Shown here piece by piece: positions 49,706 through 58,794 of a stretch of 64,000 nucleotides of DNA (positions are counted from its first letter, which is position 1; every line of letters begins with the position of its first letter). Both the position numbers and the translations under genes were made by a program. This stretch comes from Arthrobacter sp. ov407 (GTDB lineage: Bacteria > Actinomycetota > Actinomycetes > Actinomycetales > Micrococcaceae), in assembly GCF_900102895.1 (NCBI RefSeq), contig NZ_FNGD01000005.1, positions 1 through 64,000 on the forward strand, in the 5' to 3' direction. The notes under the pieces are model-generated. The model was not told the DNA's origin, did not search any database, and worked only from the letters and a program-made list of their open reading frames with translations.

Positions 49706-52342
49706 CTAGCGGCCCGCGGCAGGGTCGACCACGACGTCGGCTGGCGTCTTGTCCAGACGCCAGCCACGCCACACCGGGTGCCGGAGCTTCCCGCTGCCGG
49801 TCCATTCCCCGAAAGTAACCTCGCCGACGAGTTTTGCACTCACCCAGTTGGCGTCTGCGGCGTCAGCGTCCGGCACATCCCGGAACGGGGACGTCTTCCG
49901 TGGCAGGGCGTCCAGTTGTTGCCTGAGTTCGGTGAGTTCACGGGTGCTGAAGCCGCTGCCCACCCGCCCCACGTACCGTAGCTTCGAGCCGTCCGGAATT
50001 CCCAGCAGCAGCGAGCCCACGGATTCCCGGCGCCCGCCCCTTCCGGGCCGCCAGCCGCCCACCACCACTTCCTGGGTCCGTTCTACCTTGAGCTTGAGCC
50101 AAGACCGGCTACGCTGGCCGACGTAGCGCCCGTCCGTGCGCTTGGCCATGACACCCTCCAGCCCCAGCTCGGCGACGCTTTCCAGGACGTGCGCGGCGTC
50201 GCCGTCGATCACGCCGGAGAGTTCCACCGGGCCGGCGGAAGGGCGGAAGAACTGCTCCAGCCGGCGGCGGCGCTCACTCAGCGGCAGGCGCCGCAGGTCC
50301 TGACCGGCGTCGAAGAGCAGGTCGAACAGCATCAGCCGCACAGGCGTCGACTCCTGCGCCCTGGCGACGTCGGCGGCCTTGCTGAGTTTCATCCGGCCCT
50401 GCAGCAGGCCGAAGTCGGGCCGGCCGGAGCGCCCAACGGCGATGATCTCGCCGTCGGCGACGAAGCCCTGCTCCGGCCAGCGGGACCGGTCCGTGAGCTC
50501 GGGGTAGGTCACGGACATGTCGATGCCGTTGCGGCTGATGAGCCGGATCTTCGTGGCATCGCCGATCACCAGGGCCCGCACCCCGTCCCACTTGAGCTCG
50601 ATCTGCCAGTCCAGGTCCGGAAGATCCGCCAGCGTCCCGGACGTGGCCAGCATCGGGCTGAACCCGGAGGCATCGGGGACAGGCTCGGTGCCGGTGCCGG
50701 TGCCGGTGCGGGTGCCGGTTTCGGCTGCGCCCTCGCCCTCGCTCTCGACTTGGCCGTCGTCGTCGCCCTCGTCGCCCTCGTCGCCCTCGCTGTCCTCGTC
50801 GGCGTCGTCCGCTGTGCCAGACGGGCGCCGCCCGCCAGGGCGGGCTTTCGAACCCGCCGGGTCCATCAGGTGGATGAGCCATTGGTCATCGGCCTGGCCG
50901 GTATGGATCAGGGCGAACCTGCGGGGCCCGCCAAGACCGCCGTCCTCCGCGCCGGTCAGGGTGGCGATGACCTCCTTGCCCGCGACCCACTTTTCGCATT
51001 CGTAGTATCCGCGGTCCCAGATGCTGACCGTCCCGGCGCCGTACTGGCCCTTGGGAATGACACCCTCGAAGTCGGCGTAGTCCATTGGGTGGTCCTCGGT
51101 CTGGACTGCGAGGTGGTTCTTGGCCTTGCTGGTCGGGACGCCCTTGGGCAGAGCCCAGGACACCATCACGCCGTCGCGTTCCAGCCGGAAGTCGTAGTGG
51201 AGCCGGCTGGCGTGGTGCTCCTGGATGACGAACTTCTCCTGCCGTGTCCCGCCGTCGTCTGCGGCGTGGTGCCGTTCCGCCGTGAAGGGCTCTGGCGTGC
51301 CTGCCCGGTCCCGTTTGGTGCGGTACTTTTCCAGCCGCGGGTCGGTGTCGCCGCCGTCGCCAGCCTGCTCGGGAGACGTTTCAGCCCGCCCTCCGGGCAG
51401 ACGGTCGGCCCCGTGGTCCGCCGTGTGGGCCGTTGCGGCTCCGGCGCCGTGCCAGCCGCCGGAGACGGGAGCGAACGGATCCTTGCCGGCTGCGACGCGC
51501 GTCATTACCTCCTGGAAGTCCAGGTGGTGCAGCGAAGGGGAGCTGAGTTCCCGCCAGGTCCGCGGTGCGGCCACCGTGGGCCTGAGCCGGCCGCGCAGCG
51601 AGTACGGCACGATGGTGGTTTTGGCGGCGTTGTTCTGGCTCCAGTCGACCAGCACCTTGCCGGTCCGCAGGGTTTTCTTCATGTCGCTGACTGCCAGATC
51701 CGGGTGGTCTGCTTCGAGCGAGCGGGCCAGTTCGTGGGCGAATTCGGAAATCTGGTCCGAGCTCTCGGACCCGTCCAGGGCCGCGTAGAGGTGGATGCCC
51801 TTGCTGCCGCTCGTCACGGGCACGGGATCCAGGCCCACGTCCTGCAGGATGGTGCGGGCCAGCTTGGCCACCTCCACGCACTCTGCCAGTCCCGCGCCTT
51901 CTCCGGGGTCCAGGTCCAGCACCAGCCGGTCGGGCGGCATCGCATTGCCGTGCGAGTCCACCCGCCACTGCGGCACGTGGATCTCCAGGGCCGCGATCTG
52001 GGCCAGCCAGGTGAGGGTGGCGGGGTCATTGACCAGGGGATATTGGATGGCCCGGTCCTTGTGCGTGATCGCGGCGCGGGGCACCCAGCCGGGCGTTGAA
52101 TGGTCCAGGTTCTTCTGGAAGAACATTTCCCCGGGCGCGTCGGCGGTCCCGACGCCGTGGACCCAGCGCTTCCTGGTGGCCGGCCGGTTGCGGGCGGCGG
52201 GGATCAGCACCGGCGCGACGGCGGCGTAGTAAGCCAGGACGTCGGCCTTGGTGGTGCCCGTCTCCGGGTACATGATTTTTTCCAGGTTGGTGAGCACCAG
52301 TTCGCGTCCGTCCACCCGGACGCGCTCCTTACCGTTGGGCAA
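49706..52342 (-). CDS. ligD: Multifunctional ATP-dependent DNA ligase LigD
   Basis: Domain order is polymerase, phosphoesterase, ligase, as in mycobacteria. The PrimPol-like polymerase domain (about 1-290) has catalytic Asp143 and Asp145 in LDLDPGEG. The 3'-phosphoesterase domain (about 365-500) has His376 in EHHASRLHYDFRLE. An acidic and Gly/Thr-rich linker (about 505-560, SEGDEGDEGDDDG, TGTRTGTGTGTEPV) leads to the ligase domain with nucleotidyl Lys584 in ELKWDGVRAL. It fills and seals broken ends in NHEJ. The start is TTG 52342 with GGAGG 9 bases upstream. Divergent from ku with a 40-bp gap. Confidence 0.95.
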   Translation of the reverse strand: MPNGKERVRVDGRELVLTNLEKIMYPETGTTKADVLAYYAAVAPVLIPAARNRPATRKRWVHGVGTADAPGEMFFQKNLDHSTPGWVPRAAITHKDRAIQYPLVNDPATLTWLAQIAALEIHVPQWRVDSHGNAMPPDRLVLDLDPGEGAGLAECVEVAKLARTILQDVGLDPVPVTSGSKGIHLYAALDGSESSDQISEFAHELARSLEADHPDLAVSDMKKTLRTGKVLVDWSQNNAAKTTIVPYSLRGRLRPTVAAPRTWRELSSPSLHHLDFQEVMTRVAAGKDPFAPVSGGWHGAGAATAHTADHGADRLPGGRAETSPEQAGDGGDTDPRLEKYRTKRDRAGTPEPFTAERHHAADDGGTRQEKFVIQEHHASRLHYDFRLERDGVMVSWALPKGVPTSKAKNHLAVQTEDHPMDYADFEGVIPKGQYGAGTVSIWDRGYYECEKWVAGKEVIATLTGAEDGGLGGPRRFALIHTGQADDQWLIHLMDPAGSKARPGGRRPSGTADDADEDSEGDEGDEGDDDGQVESEGEGAAETGTRTGTGTGTEPVPDASGFSPMLATSGTLADLPDLDWQIELKWDGVRALVIGDATKIRLISRNGIDMSVTYPELTDRSRWPEQGFVADGEIIAVGRSGRPDFGLLQGRMKLSKAADVARAQESTPVRLMLFDLLFDAGQDLRRLPLSERRRRLEQFFRPSAGPVELSGVIDGDAAHVLESVAELGLEGVMAKRTDGRYVGQRSRSWLKLKVERTQEVVVGGWRPGRGGRRESVGSLLLGIPDGSKLRYVGRVGSGFSTRELTELRQQLDALPRKTSPFRDVPDADAADANWVSAKLVGEVTFGEWTGSGKLRHPVWRGWRLDKTPADVVVDPAAGR
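50689..50722. repeat. GGTGCC simple repeat in the ligD linker
   Basis: Successive GGTGCCGGTGCC units (one GGTGCG variant) encode the TGTGTG part of the inter-domain linker. Confidence 0.7.
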
Positions 52343-52382
52343 AACCCTTCACCTCCGCGCAACTGTGATGTTCACTTGATCC

Positions 52383-53408
52383 ATGAGAGCCATCTGGAAA
52401 GGCGCAATAGCGTTCGGGCTGGTCAACGTGCCGGTCAAGGTCTACAGCGCCACCGAGGACCACGACATCAGTCTCCACCAGGTCCACAACGCCGACGGCG
52501 GCCGGATCCGCTATCAGCGCCGTTGCGAGGTCTGCAGCAAGATCATCGATTACGAGGACATCGACAAGGCTTATGAGGACGATGGCCGCACGGTGGTCCT
52601 GACCCGCGAGGAGCTCAAGTCCATCCCGGCGGAAAACAGCCACGAAATCGAAGTGGTCCAGTTCGTTCCGGCCGACCAGCTCGATCCCATGATGTTTGAA
52701 AAAAGCTACTACCTTGAACCCGACTCCAAGTCGCCCAAGGCTTATGTGCTGCTGCGGCGCGCCCTGGAGGATACGGACCGGGTGGCAATTGTGCAGTTCG
52801 CGCTCCGCGACAAGACCCGCCTTGGCGCGCTGAGGATTCGCGACGAGGTCCTGGTGTTGCAGTCCCTGTTGTGGGCCGACGAAGTCCGCGAGGCCAGCTT
52901 TCCCGCACTCGAAACCTCCATCCGGATCTCGGCGCAGGAACGCGAGATGTCCGCCGCCCTGGTTGATTCGATGGCCTCCGATTTTGAGCCGGACCAGTTC
53001 ACGGACGACTACCAGGGGCAGTTGCGCCAGCTGATCGAGGCGAAGCTGGACAAGGGGGAGTCGCTGGATACAGAGGAGACCTTCGGTGCCCCTGCCGAGG
53101 CGGGCGAGGGCGAAGTGATCGACCTGATGGAAGCCCTCAAGCGCAGCATCGAGAAAAAGCGCGGCGGAGGGGGAGGGGCAGCGGAGACTCCGGCCCGGGC
53201 CTCCGGATCGGCGGCCAAGGCCGCCCCGAAGGCGGCCGCCAAGACGCCGGCGTCCAAGTCCACCACAGCCGCCAAATCCACGCCTGCCAAGACTGGTTCT
53301 GCCAAGCCTACGGCGGCCTCCAGGACTGGGGCTTCCAAGACTGCGGCGTCCAAGACTGCCGCGGCTTCCAAAGCGACGGCCGCGAAGACTGCCCAAAAGC
53401 GTGCCTAA
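52383..53408 (+). CDS. ku: Ku end-binding protein
   Basis: The 341-residue protein has the Ku core at residues 1 to about 255 (MRAIWKGAIAFGLVNVPVKVYSATE, RCEVCSKIIDYEDIDKAYE, ELGALRIRDEVLVLQSLLWADE-like segment). The C-terminal about 80 residues are a Lys/Ala/Ser/Thr-rich repeat tail (KAAPKAAAKTPASKSTTAAK) resembling histone H1, which often helps Ku hold DNA or slide inward. Ku homodimers thread on broken ends and recruit LigD, encoded divergently next door. Confidence 0.95.
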   Translation: MRAIWKGAIAFGLVNVPVKVYSATEDHDISLHQVHNADGGRIRYQRRCEVCSKIIDYEDIDKAYEDDGRTVVLTREELKSIPAENSHEIEVVQFVPADQLDPMMFEKSYYLEPDSKSPKAYVLLRRALEDTDRVAIVQFALRDKTRLGALRIRDEVLVLQSLLWADEVREASFPALETSIRISAQEREMSAALVDSMASDFEPDQFTDDYQGQLRQLIEAKLDKGESLDTEETFGAPAEAGEGEVIDLMEALKRSIEKKRGGGGGAAETPARASGSAAKAAPKAAAKTPASKSTTAAKSTPAKTGSAKPTAASRTGASKTAASKTAAASKATAAKTAQKRA

Positions 53409-53443
53409 GTTCGGAAGCTGGCTGGCGCCGTGGTCCACCCTAA

Positions 53444-53731
53444 TCAGGAGTTCCGCAGGGCGGAGATGAGCTCGCTCTTCTTTTTGGCCGAGTAGCCCTT
53501 GAGGCCGATCTCCTTGGCGCGTTCCTTCAACTGCGGCACCGTCCAGTCCTCATAGTCTCCGGCCTTGCCGCCCTTGCGGCCGACCGAGGAACGGCCCTGC
53601 TTGGCGGCGGCGTTGGAGATCCTGGCGGCTTTTTGCTTGGAGGCACCGTCCTCGAGCAGCTTCTCGTAGAGCTCGGGGTCCTTGATGCTGGGGCTTTCTG
53701 AGCCGCGGGGCTCGCCCTTCTTCGTTGGCAT
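53444..53731 (-). CDS. Small SAP/Rho-N-like protein (DUF7218-type)
   Basis: The 95-residue basic protein has MPTKKGEPRGSESPSIKDPELYEKLLEDGASKQKAARISNAAA and a C-terminal SAP/Rho N-terminal-like fold (DWTVPQLKERAKEIGLKGYSAKKKSELISALRN), a nucleic acid binding helix-extension-helix. It converges on ku, with 35 bp between stops. The ATG at 53731 has AAGGAG 14 bases upstream, further than usual; an upstream in-frame extension has no better start. Confidence 0.8.
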   Translation of the reverse strand: MPTKKGEPRGSESPSIKDPELYEKLLEDGASKQKAARISNAAAKQGRSSVGRKGGKAGDYEDWTVPQLKERAKEIGLKGYSAKKKSELISALRNS

Positions 53732-53860
53732 GGCTGCGCGATCGTCTCCTTCGGCCGGGAACCACTTGGGCGGCGGCCCGCGGACGGTGCCGCCGGGATT
53801 CCAAACTAGCCGCGCCACCGGGCGGTGACAAGCTTTTACTAAGTTCACTGACAAAACGCG

Positions 53861-53899
53861 AAGGCCCGGCCGGCCCCTCATCGGGGGCGGCCGGGCCTT
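53861..53899 (-). terminator. Terminator of ptsH
   Basis: AAGGCCCGGCCG pairs with CGGCCGGGCCTT and CCCC with GGGG around TCATC. Read on the minus strand it is followed by CGCGTTTTG. It lies 41 bp after the ptsH stop. Confidence 0.85.
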
Positions 53900-53940
53900 C
53901 TGATGCTGCCGGTGTTCCGGCGCGGGGCCGGAAGGTGAGC

Positions 53941-54222
53941 CTATTCGGCGTCGTGATCCGTCTCAAGGATCTGCACGAGACGGTCCAGTGCCGCGTCGGC
54001 GCCTTCGCCCTCGGCACGCAACACCACAACCTCGCCGTGGGAGGCGCCCAGGCTCATCAGCGACAGGATGCTGGCGGCGTCCATGGCCTCGTCCTCCGGC
54101 TCGCCCAGGCGGGCAATCGTGATGTCGAGGTTGTCGAACTCGCCTGCAGCCTCGGCGAAGATGGCGGCCGGGCGGGCATGGAGCCCAACGCGGCTGGCAA
54201 TGGTGGCGTTACGTTCGGTCAT
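53941..54222 (-). CDS. ptsH: Phosphocarrier protein HPr
   Basis: The 93-residue protein has His15 in RVGLHARPAAIF, the phosphate carrier residue, and Ser51 in DAASILSLMSLGA at the regulatory serine site. The length and fold fit HPr. It receives phosphate from EI and passes it to FruA and probably to DhaM. TCAAGGAGCAGAA precedes the ATG. It lies 72 bp after fruA on the same strand, so it may be cotranscribed with it. Confidence 0.95.
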   Translation of the reverse strand: MTERNATIASRVGLHARPAAIFAEAAGEFDNLDITIARLGEPEDEAMDAASILSLMSLGASHGEVVVLRAEGEGADAALDRLVQILETDHDAE

Positions 54223-54294
54223 TTCTGCTCCTTGAAGTCAGCTTGGGTGTTTATCAGCTGCGAGTATCTGCTTGGAAAATCGTCCTGGACTGGT

Positions 54295-56373
54295 TCAGGC
54301 GGCTACGGGAACAGTTTCCACCGTATCAACCTGCTTCTTGACTGCGAAGCGCTTGAGCCCGATCACGGCGAAGGCGCTCACGACGGTACCGACCGCGATC
54401 GCGACGACGAACATCAGGAAGTTATCGATCGCGAAGAAGACGAAGATTCCGCCGTGCGGGGCCTTCGATCCCACGCCTGCCGCCATCGAGATCGCACCGG
54501 TCACGGCACCGCCGAGCATGCTGGCGGGGATGACGCGGAGCGGGTCCGCGGCGGCGAACGGGATGGCGCCTTCGGTGATGAAGGAGGCTCCCAGTAGCCA
54601 CGCGGCCTTGCCGTTTTCCTGTTCCGCCAGGCTGAAGAGCCTCTTGTTCAGCACGGTCGCAGCCAGTGCCATGGCCAGCGGCGGGACCATGCCGGCGGCC
54701 ATGACGGCCGCCATGATCTGCCACGGTGCCTGGTTGGTGATGGAGGCTGCGCTCAGGCCGGCGACGGCGAAGGAGTAGGCAACCTTGTTGACGGGACCGC
54801 CGAGGTCGAAGCACATCATCAGGCCCAGGATGACGCCCAGGGCGATTGCGCTGGCACCGGTGAGGCCGGCCAGGAAATCGTTGAGCCCGACAGTGACCCT
54901 GGCGATGTAGGCGCCCAGGAACACGAACAACAGGCCCGACGCCACGAGCGACGCCACGAGCGGGATGATGACCACCGGCATCAGGCCGCGCAGCCAGCGG
55001 GCCACGGTGAGTTTGCCGATCGAGTGCGCCACGTAGCCGGCGATCAGGCCGCCCACGATGCCGCCGAGGAACCCTGCGCCCATGAAGACGGCGACGGCGC
55101 CGGCAACGAAGCCCGGGGCGATGCCGGGCCGGTCAGCGATGGCATAGGCGATATAACCGGCCAGCGCGGGCACGAGGAAGCCCAGGGACAGGGCGCCAAT
55201 CTTGAAGAGCACGGCCCCCAGGTAGGCGCCCAGCGGGCCCCACGCCAGTTCCGGGTACACGGTGGGCAAGTTGAAGAGGCTGTTCTCCGCCAGGATCTTG
55301 TCCGCGAAGGCGGTGATGTCGTAGCCGCCCAACAGGAAGCCGAGGGCGATCAGCAGACCGCCGCCCGCCACGAACGGGATCATGTAGCTGACACCGGTCA
55401 GGAGGGCCTTCTTCAGCTTCGTGCCCAAGTGCTCGCCCTTTTCCTCGGCCTCGTGTTCGGCCTGCTCCTCGGCGCCGAAGTGCGGCACACGGCGGGCATG
55501 CGGGTTGTCCGCGGCGGCGAGTGCTTCCGCGACCATCTTGTCCGGCTCGTCGATACCGCGCTTGACCGGCGCGTTGATCACCGGCATGCCGGCGAAGCGC
55601 TCCTTGCCGCGCACGTCGACGTCCACGGCGAAAATCACGGCGTCGGCGGCAGCGATCACGGCGGGGTCAAGGGCCTTGGCGCCGGAGGACCCCTGGGTTT
55701 CGACCTGCAGCTCCACGCCGACCTCCTTGGCCGCGGCAACGAGCGAGTCGGCGGCCATATAGGTGTGGGCGATGCCGGTGGGGCAGGCCGTAACGGCGAC
55801 GAGGCGCTTGGGCCCCTTGGCCTTCGCTGCCCCGGCACCTTCACCCGCGGCGCCCGCGGCCGCTGAGGCGGCGGCCGTGGATGCGGCACCGGTCGCTTCG
55901 GCAGGGGTGTGGGCCGCGGGCTTGTCCGCCAAGGCGGCGTCGACGAGCTCGACAATCTCCGCCTGGGAGGTCGCGGCGCGCAGGCTGGCCGTGAAGTCCT
56001 TCTTGATCAGCGACCGCGCCAGCTTCGAAAGCAGCTTCAAGTGGTCCTGGTCCGCGCCCTCAGGAGCGGCGATGAAGAAAATGATGTCCGCGGGCCCGTC
56101 CTTGGCGCCGAAATCGACCGGCTGGGACAGCCGGGCCATCGCCAGGGTGGGTTCGGTGACCGCCGTCGAGCGGCAGTGCGGGATCGCGATGCCGCCCGGC
56201 ACGCCCGTGGCGGTCTTCGACTCCCGGGCAAAGGCGTCGGCGAAAAGGCCTTCGGCCTCGGTGGCGCGTCCGGTGGCTGCCACTCTGCCTGCCAGATGCC
56301 GGATCACGTCCTCGGGCGAGCTGCCCAGATTCTGGTCGAGCTCGACCAGTTCGGTAGTAATGAGCTGTGTCAC
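54295..56373 (-). CDS. fruA: PTS fructose transporter, EIIABC
   Basis: The 692-residue protein has an EIIA-Fru domain (about 1-150, His68 region GGIAIPHCRS), an Ala/Gly linker, an EIIB-Fru domain with the active Cys in VTACPTGIAHTYMAAD, and the EIIC-Fru membrane domain from about residue 325 (GVSYMIPFVAGGGLLIALGFLLGG) with about ten segments. The GTG at 56373 has GGAAGGA 6 bases upstream inside the end of fruK and is preferred to TTG 56379. It imports fructose as fructose 1-phosphate. Confidence 0.93.
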   Translation of the reverse strand: MTQLITTELVELDQNLGSSPEDVIRHLAGRVAATGRATEAEGLFADAFARESKTATGVPGGIAIPHCRSTAVTEPTLAMARLSQPVDFGAKDGPADIIFFIAAPEGADQDHLKLLSKLARSLIKKDFTASLRAATSQAEIVELVDAALADKPAAHTPAEATGAASTAAASAAAGAAGEGAGAAKAKGPKRLVAVTACPTGIAHTYMAADSLVAAAKEVGVELQVETQGSSGAKALDPAVIAAADAVIFAVDVDVRGKERFAGMPVINAPVKRGIDEPDKMVAEALAAADNPHARRVPHFGAEEQAEHEAEEKGEHLGTKLKKALLTGVSYMIPFVAGGGLLIALGFLLGGYDITAFADKILAENSLFNLPTVYPELAWGPLGAYLGAVLFKIGALSLGFLVPALAGYIAYAIADRPGIAPGFVAGAVAVFMGAGFLGGIVGGLIAGYVAHSIGKLTVARWLRGLMPVVIIPLVASLVASGLLFVFLGAYIARVTVGLNDFLAGLTGASAIALGVILGLMMCFDLGGPVNKVAYSFAVAGLSAASITNQAPWQIMAAVMAAGMVPPLAMALAATVLNKRLFSLAEQENGKAAWLLGASFITEGAIPFAAADPLRVIPASMLGGAVTGAISMAAGVGSKAPHGGIFVFFAIDNFLMFVVAIAVGTVVSAFAVIGLKRFAVKKQVDTVETVPVAA

Positions 56374-56375
56374 TG

Positions 56376-57362
56376 TCAATCCTTCCGGAGGGCCGTGATG
56401 GTTACGGCATCAGGGGTGGTTTGGTTGACTGCCGGGACCGTGGAGCCAGGCAGGGAAGCGGCGGCGGCACCATGGGCCACCGCCTGACGGAGGCAATCGA
56501 CCGGGGCGGCGCCCTGGCTGGATGCGAGCAGGTATCCGGCCAGCGAGGAATCGCCGGCGCCGACAGTGCTGACCGCGGTGACCGGCGGGTGCGTGGCCAG
56601 CCACGCGCCGTCGGCCGTCACAAGAACGGCACCCTTGGAGCCGAGGGTGGCCAGTACAGCACCCACTCCGGAGCGCACGACGGCGGAGGCGGCCGCTGCT
56701 GCAGCCTCCGGGTCCGCTTCGAGCTCCTCGGCGGATTTGTTCGTGGCGAAACCGGCTGCGGCAGCCAGTTCCACCAGTTCCTCGGCGTTGGGTTTCAAGA
56801 GGTCCGGTTTTCCCGAGGTGTCGCCGGAGACCGCTGCGGCGAGGGGTTCGCCGGACGAGTCGACGGCGACCCGAGGTGCGGCCTCGCCGTCGAACAGGGA
56901 ACGCAGCCGCCGGGTGACGGTCGCGTAGAAGTCGGCTGGAACCCCGGGTGGGAGCGAGCCGGCCAGGACCACCCAGGCGGCACCGCGGGCGTGGTCCAGC
57001 AGCAGGCTGATCAGGGCCTCCTGCTGGTCCGCGCTGAGGACCGGTCCGGGTTCATTGATCTTGGTGGTGACGCCGCCGGGCTCGGTCAGGGCCACGTTGC
57101 TGCGCAGCGGCTCGCCAATCGGGAGGGCCGCGAACGGCACGTCGGTCTCCCGCAGGCCGGTGAGGACAGGGTCGGCCTCGGCGCCGGGGAGAACGGCGAT
57201 TGTCTTGAGCCCCGAGGCGACGAGGGCGCGGGAGACGTTGACGCCCTTGCCTCCGGATTCCTGCCGGACGGAGATCGCCCGCTGAACTTCCCCGCGGAGA
57301 AGGGGGCCGGGCAGCGCCACGGTGCGGTCCAGGCTGGGGTTGGCGGTGAGGGTGACAATCAA
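56376..57362 (-). CDS. fruK: 1-phosphofructokinase
   Basis: The 328-residue PfkB-family kinase begins IVTLTANPSLDRTV, has GGKGVNVSRAL, and the active-site segment VSTVGAGDSSLAGYLL with catalytic Asp. It turns fructose 1-phosphate into fructose 1,6-bisphosphate. The TTG start at 57362 overlaps the fruR stop; the stop lies 2 bp before the fruA GTG. All three genes are translationally coupled. Confidence 0.94.
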   Translation of the reverse strand: MIVTLTANPSLDRTVALPGPLLRGEVQRAISVRQESGGKGVNVSRALVASGLKTIAVLPGAEADPVLTGLRETDVPFAALPIGEPLRSNVALTEPGGVTTKINEPGPVLSADQQEALISLLLDHARGAAWVVLAGSLPPGVPADFYATVTRRLRSLFDGEAAPRVAVDSSGEPLAAAVSGDTSGKPDLLKPNAEELVELAAAAGFATNKSAEELEADPEAAAAAASAVVRSGVGAVLATLGSKGAVLVTADGAWLATHPPVTAVSTVGAGDSSLAGYLLASSQGAAPVDCLRQAVAHGAAAASLPGSTVPAVNQTTPDAVTITALRKD

Positions 57363-58177
57363 GCGACCACCACCTCCACTCCGGCTTCCGCCAGGGCGTC
57401 GGTCAGTTCCCGGCTGGGTTGCGAGTCTGTGATCACGGTGTCCAGATCTTTCAACGAGGCGAACTGGACCAGCGTTTCCGCGTCCAGCTTGGAGGAGTCA
57501 GCCAGCACCACGATGCGGCGCGCTGATTGGACGAAGGCAGCCTTGACGGCGGCTTCTTCAGGATCGGGCGTGCTCAGCCCGAAGGCTGCATGGATGCCGT
57601 TGGTGCCGATGAAGGCGATGTCCGGGCGGATCCGGCGGGCGGCCTCGACCGTGGACTGGCCGACGGCGGCCTGGGTCAGGCCGCGGACTTTGCCGCCGAG
57701 CAGGTGCAGGGCGATCCCGGGTTCGCCGGACAGCCTGGACGCGATGGGCAGGGAGTGCGTGATGACGACGAGTTCGGCGTCGGACCCGGGGCCGGGCAAG
57801 CTGCCGGCTGCGGCGGCTCCGGCGGCCCGGGCGGACAGGAGTTCGGCGAGGGCCTCCGTGGTGGAGCCGGCGTCGATCAGGATGCTGCCGGTGAGGCCGG
57901 GGGGCATGAGGGCCAGGGCGGCCTCGGCGATCCGGATCTTCTCGGGCTGCCGCTGGACGGTCCGCTCGAGGATGCTCTCCTCCGTGGTGCTGAAGCGGTC
58001 CGGGGAAACCGCGCCGCCGTGCACCCGGCGGACGCTGCCGGCGGCTTCGAGCGCGGCGAGGTCCCGGCGGACAGTTTCGGTGGTGATGCTGAAGCGCTCG
58101 GCCAGGTCCGTGACACTGGCCCGCCCGCTGGCGTAGATGAGCCCCACGATCAGCTGCTGGCGTTCCTCGGCGAACAC
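57359..58177 (-). CDS. fruR: DeoR-family repressor of the fructose operon
   Basis: The 272-residue protein has the DeoR helix-turn-helix (RQQLIVGLIYASGRASVTDLAERFSITTETVRRDLAALEAAG, VRRVHGGAV) and the sugar phosphate-binding domain (FIGTNGIHAAFGLSTPDPEEAAVKAAFV). The effector is probably fructose 1-phosphate. GTG 58177 has GGAGGG 3 bases upstream. It leads fruR-fruK-fruA. Confidence 0.92.
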   Translation of the reverse strand: MFAEERQQLIVGLIYASGRASVTDLAERFSITTETVRRDLAALEAAGSVRRVHGGAVSPDRFSTTEESILERTVQRQPEKIRIAEAALALMPPGLTGSILIDAGSTTEALAELLSARAAGAAAAGSLPGPGSDAELVVITHSLPIASRLSGEPGIALHLLGGKVRGLTQAAVGQSTVEAARRIRPDIAFIGTNGIHAAFGLSTPDPEEAAVKAAFVQSARRIVVLADSSKLDAETLVQFASLKDLDTVITDSQPSRELTDALAEAGVEVVVA

Positions 58178-58290
58178 TTACCCTCCATTGCGTACTGCAT
58201 CTGACTTGGTTTTTGTTCCTGCCCGGGCTCTTCTGCGGAGCCCGCCCCTACCGCCCCGGTGACTCCCGTCACATGAAGTGGAATTATTTG

Positions 58291-58320
58291 ACTTTATCTT
58301 CGTTCCTGTTGGTTTGTCAA
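58291..58320 (-). promoter_or_regulatory. Sigma-70 type promoter of the fruRKA operon
   Basis: On the minus strand TTGACA (58315-58320) and TAAAGT (58291-58296) are separated by 18 bases. Downstream lie a symmetric GTGACTCCCGTCAC (58259-58272), which could be the repressor site, and a CGGGCTC/GAGCCCG hairpin (58224-58244) in the leader. Confidence 0.6.
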
Positions 58321-58362
58321 TGAAAAACCACATGAACGCAGAAAGTTGGCGAGCGGCCGCGG

Positions 58363-58698
58363 GACATGTCCAGTGGTGGGGCCGGGGAATGGGCAGATTG
58401 GGATTATGTCCATGGCTCGCCCCGGGGGCTGGGCATGTGCCGCGCGGGAGCGTGGGGTGGCTGCGGGCCTGGTGCCGGGCGACATGTCCAGTGATCGGGC
58501 CGGGGAATGGGCAGATTGGGGTTATGTCCATGGCTCGCCCCGGGGGCTGGGCATGTGCCGCGCGTGGGGTGGCTGCGGGCCTGGTGCCGGGGGACATGTC
58601 CAGTGATCGGGCCGGGGAGTGGGCGGTTTGGGGTTATGTTCATGGCTCGCTCCGGGGGCTGGGCATGTGCCGCGCGTGGGGTGGCTGCGCCTGCGGGT
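58363..58698. repeat. Three tandem copies of a 112-118 bp non-coding unit
   Basis: Units start with GACATGTCCAGTG at 58363, 58481 and 58593, so they are 118, 112 and about 106 bases long, the last incomplete. Copies are nearly identical in GGGCCGGGGAATGGGCAG, GGCTCGC...GGGGGCTGGGCATG and GGGGTGGCTGCGGGCC. Unit lengths are not multiples of three, so coding is unlikely. Confidence 0.9.
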
Positions 58699-58718
58699 GT
58701 GCGGCTTAAATGGCGGAA

Positions 58719-58743
58719 GCCGGGCCCGACCTCGAGGCCCGGC
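58719..58743 (-). terminator. Hairpin after the DUF6458 gene
   Basis: GCCGGGCC pairs with GGCCCGGC around a 9-base loop, 52 bp after the stop codon on the minus strand. No T-tract. Confidence 0.45.
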
Positions 58744-58794
58744 CCGGCTCCCGGGTCGTTGGATTCCACGCCGCGCAGGGGGCGCGGGTGGAAC

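Noticed and set aside
49422..49805. A 127-codon minus-strand frame over the 49425 small gene
   Set aside because: The plus-strand frame has a good ribosome binding site, while this one overlaps the ligD 3' end and lacks one.
50189..52099. A 636-codon plus-strand frame inside ligD
   Set aside because: It is antisense to ligD, whose three catalytic domains are intact.
58363..58698. A CRISPR array
   Set aside because: The whole unit is repeated, with no alternation of short repeats and unique spacers, and no cas gene is present.
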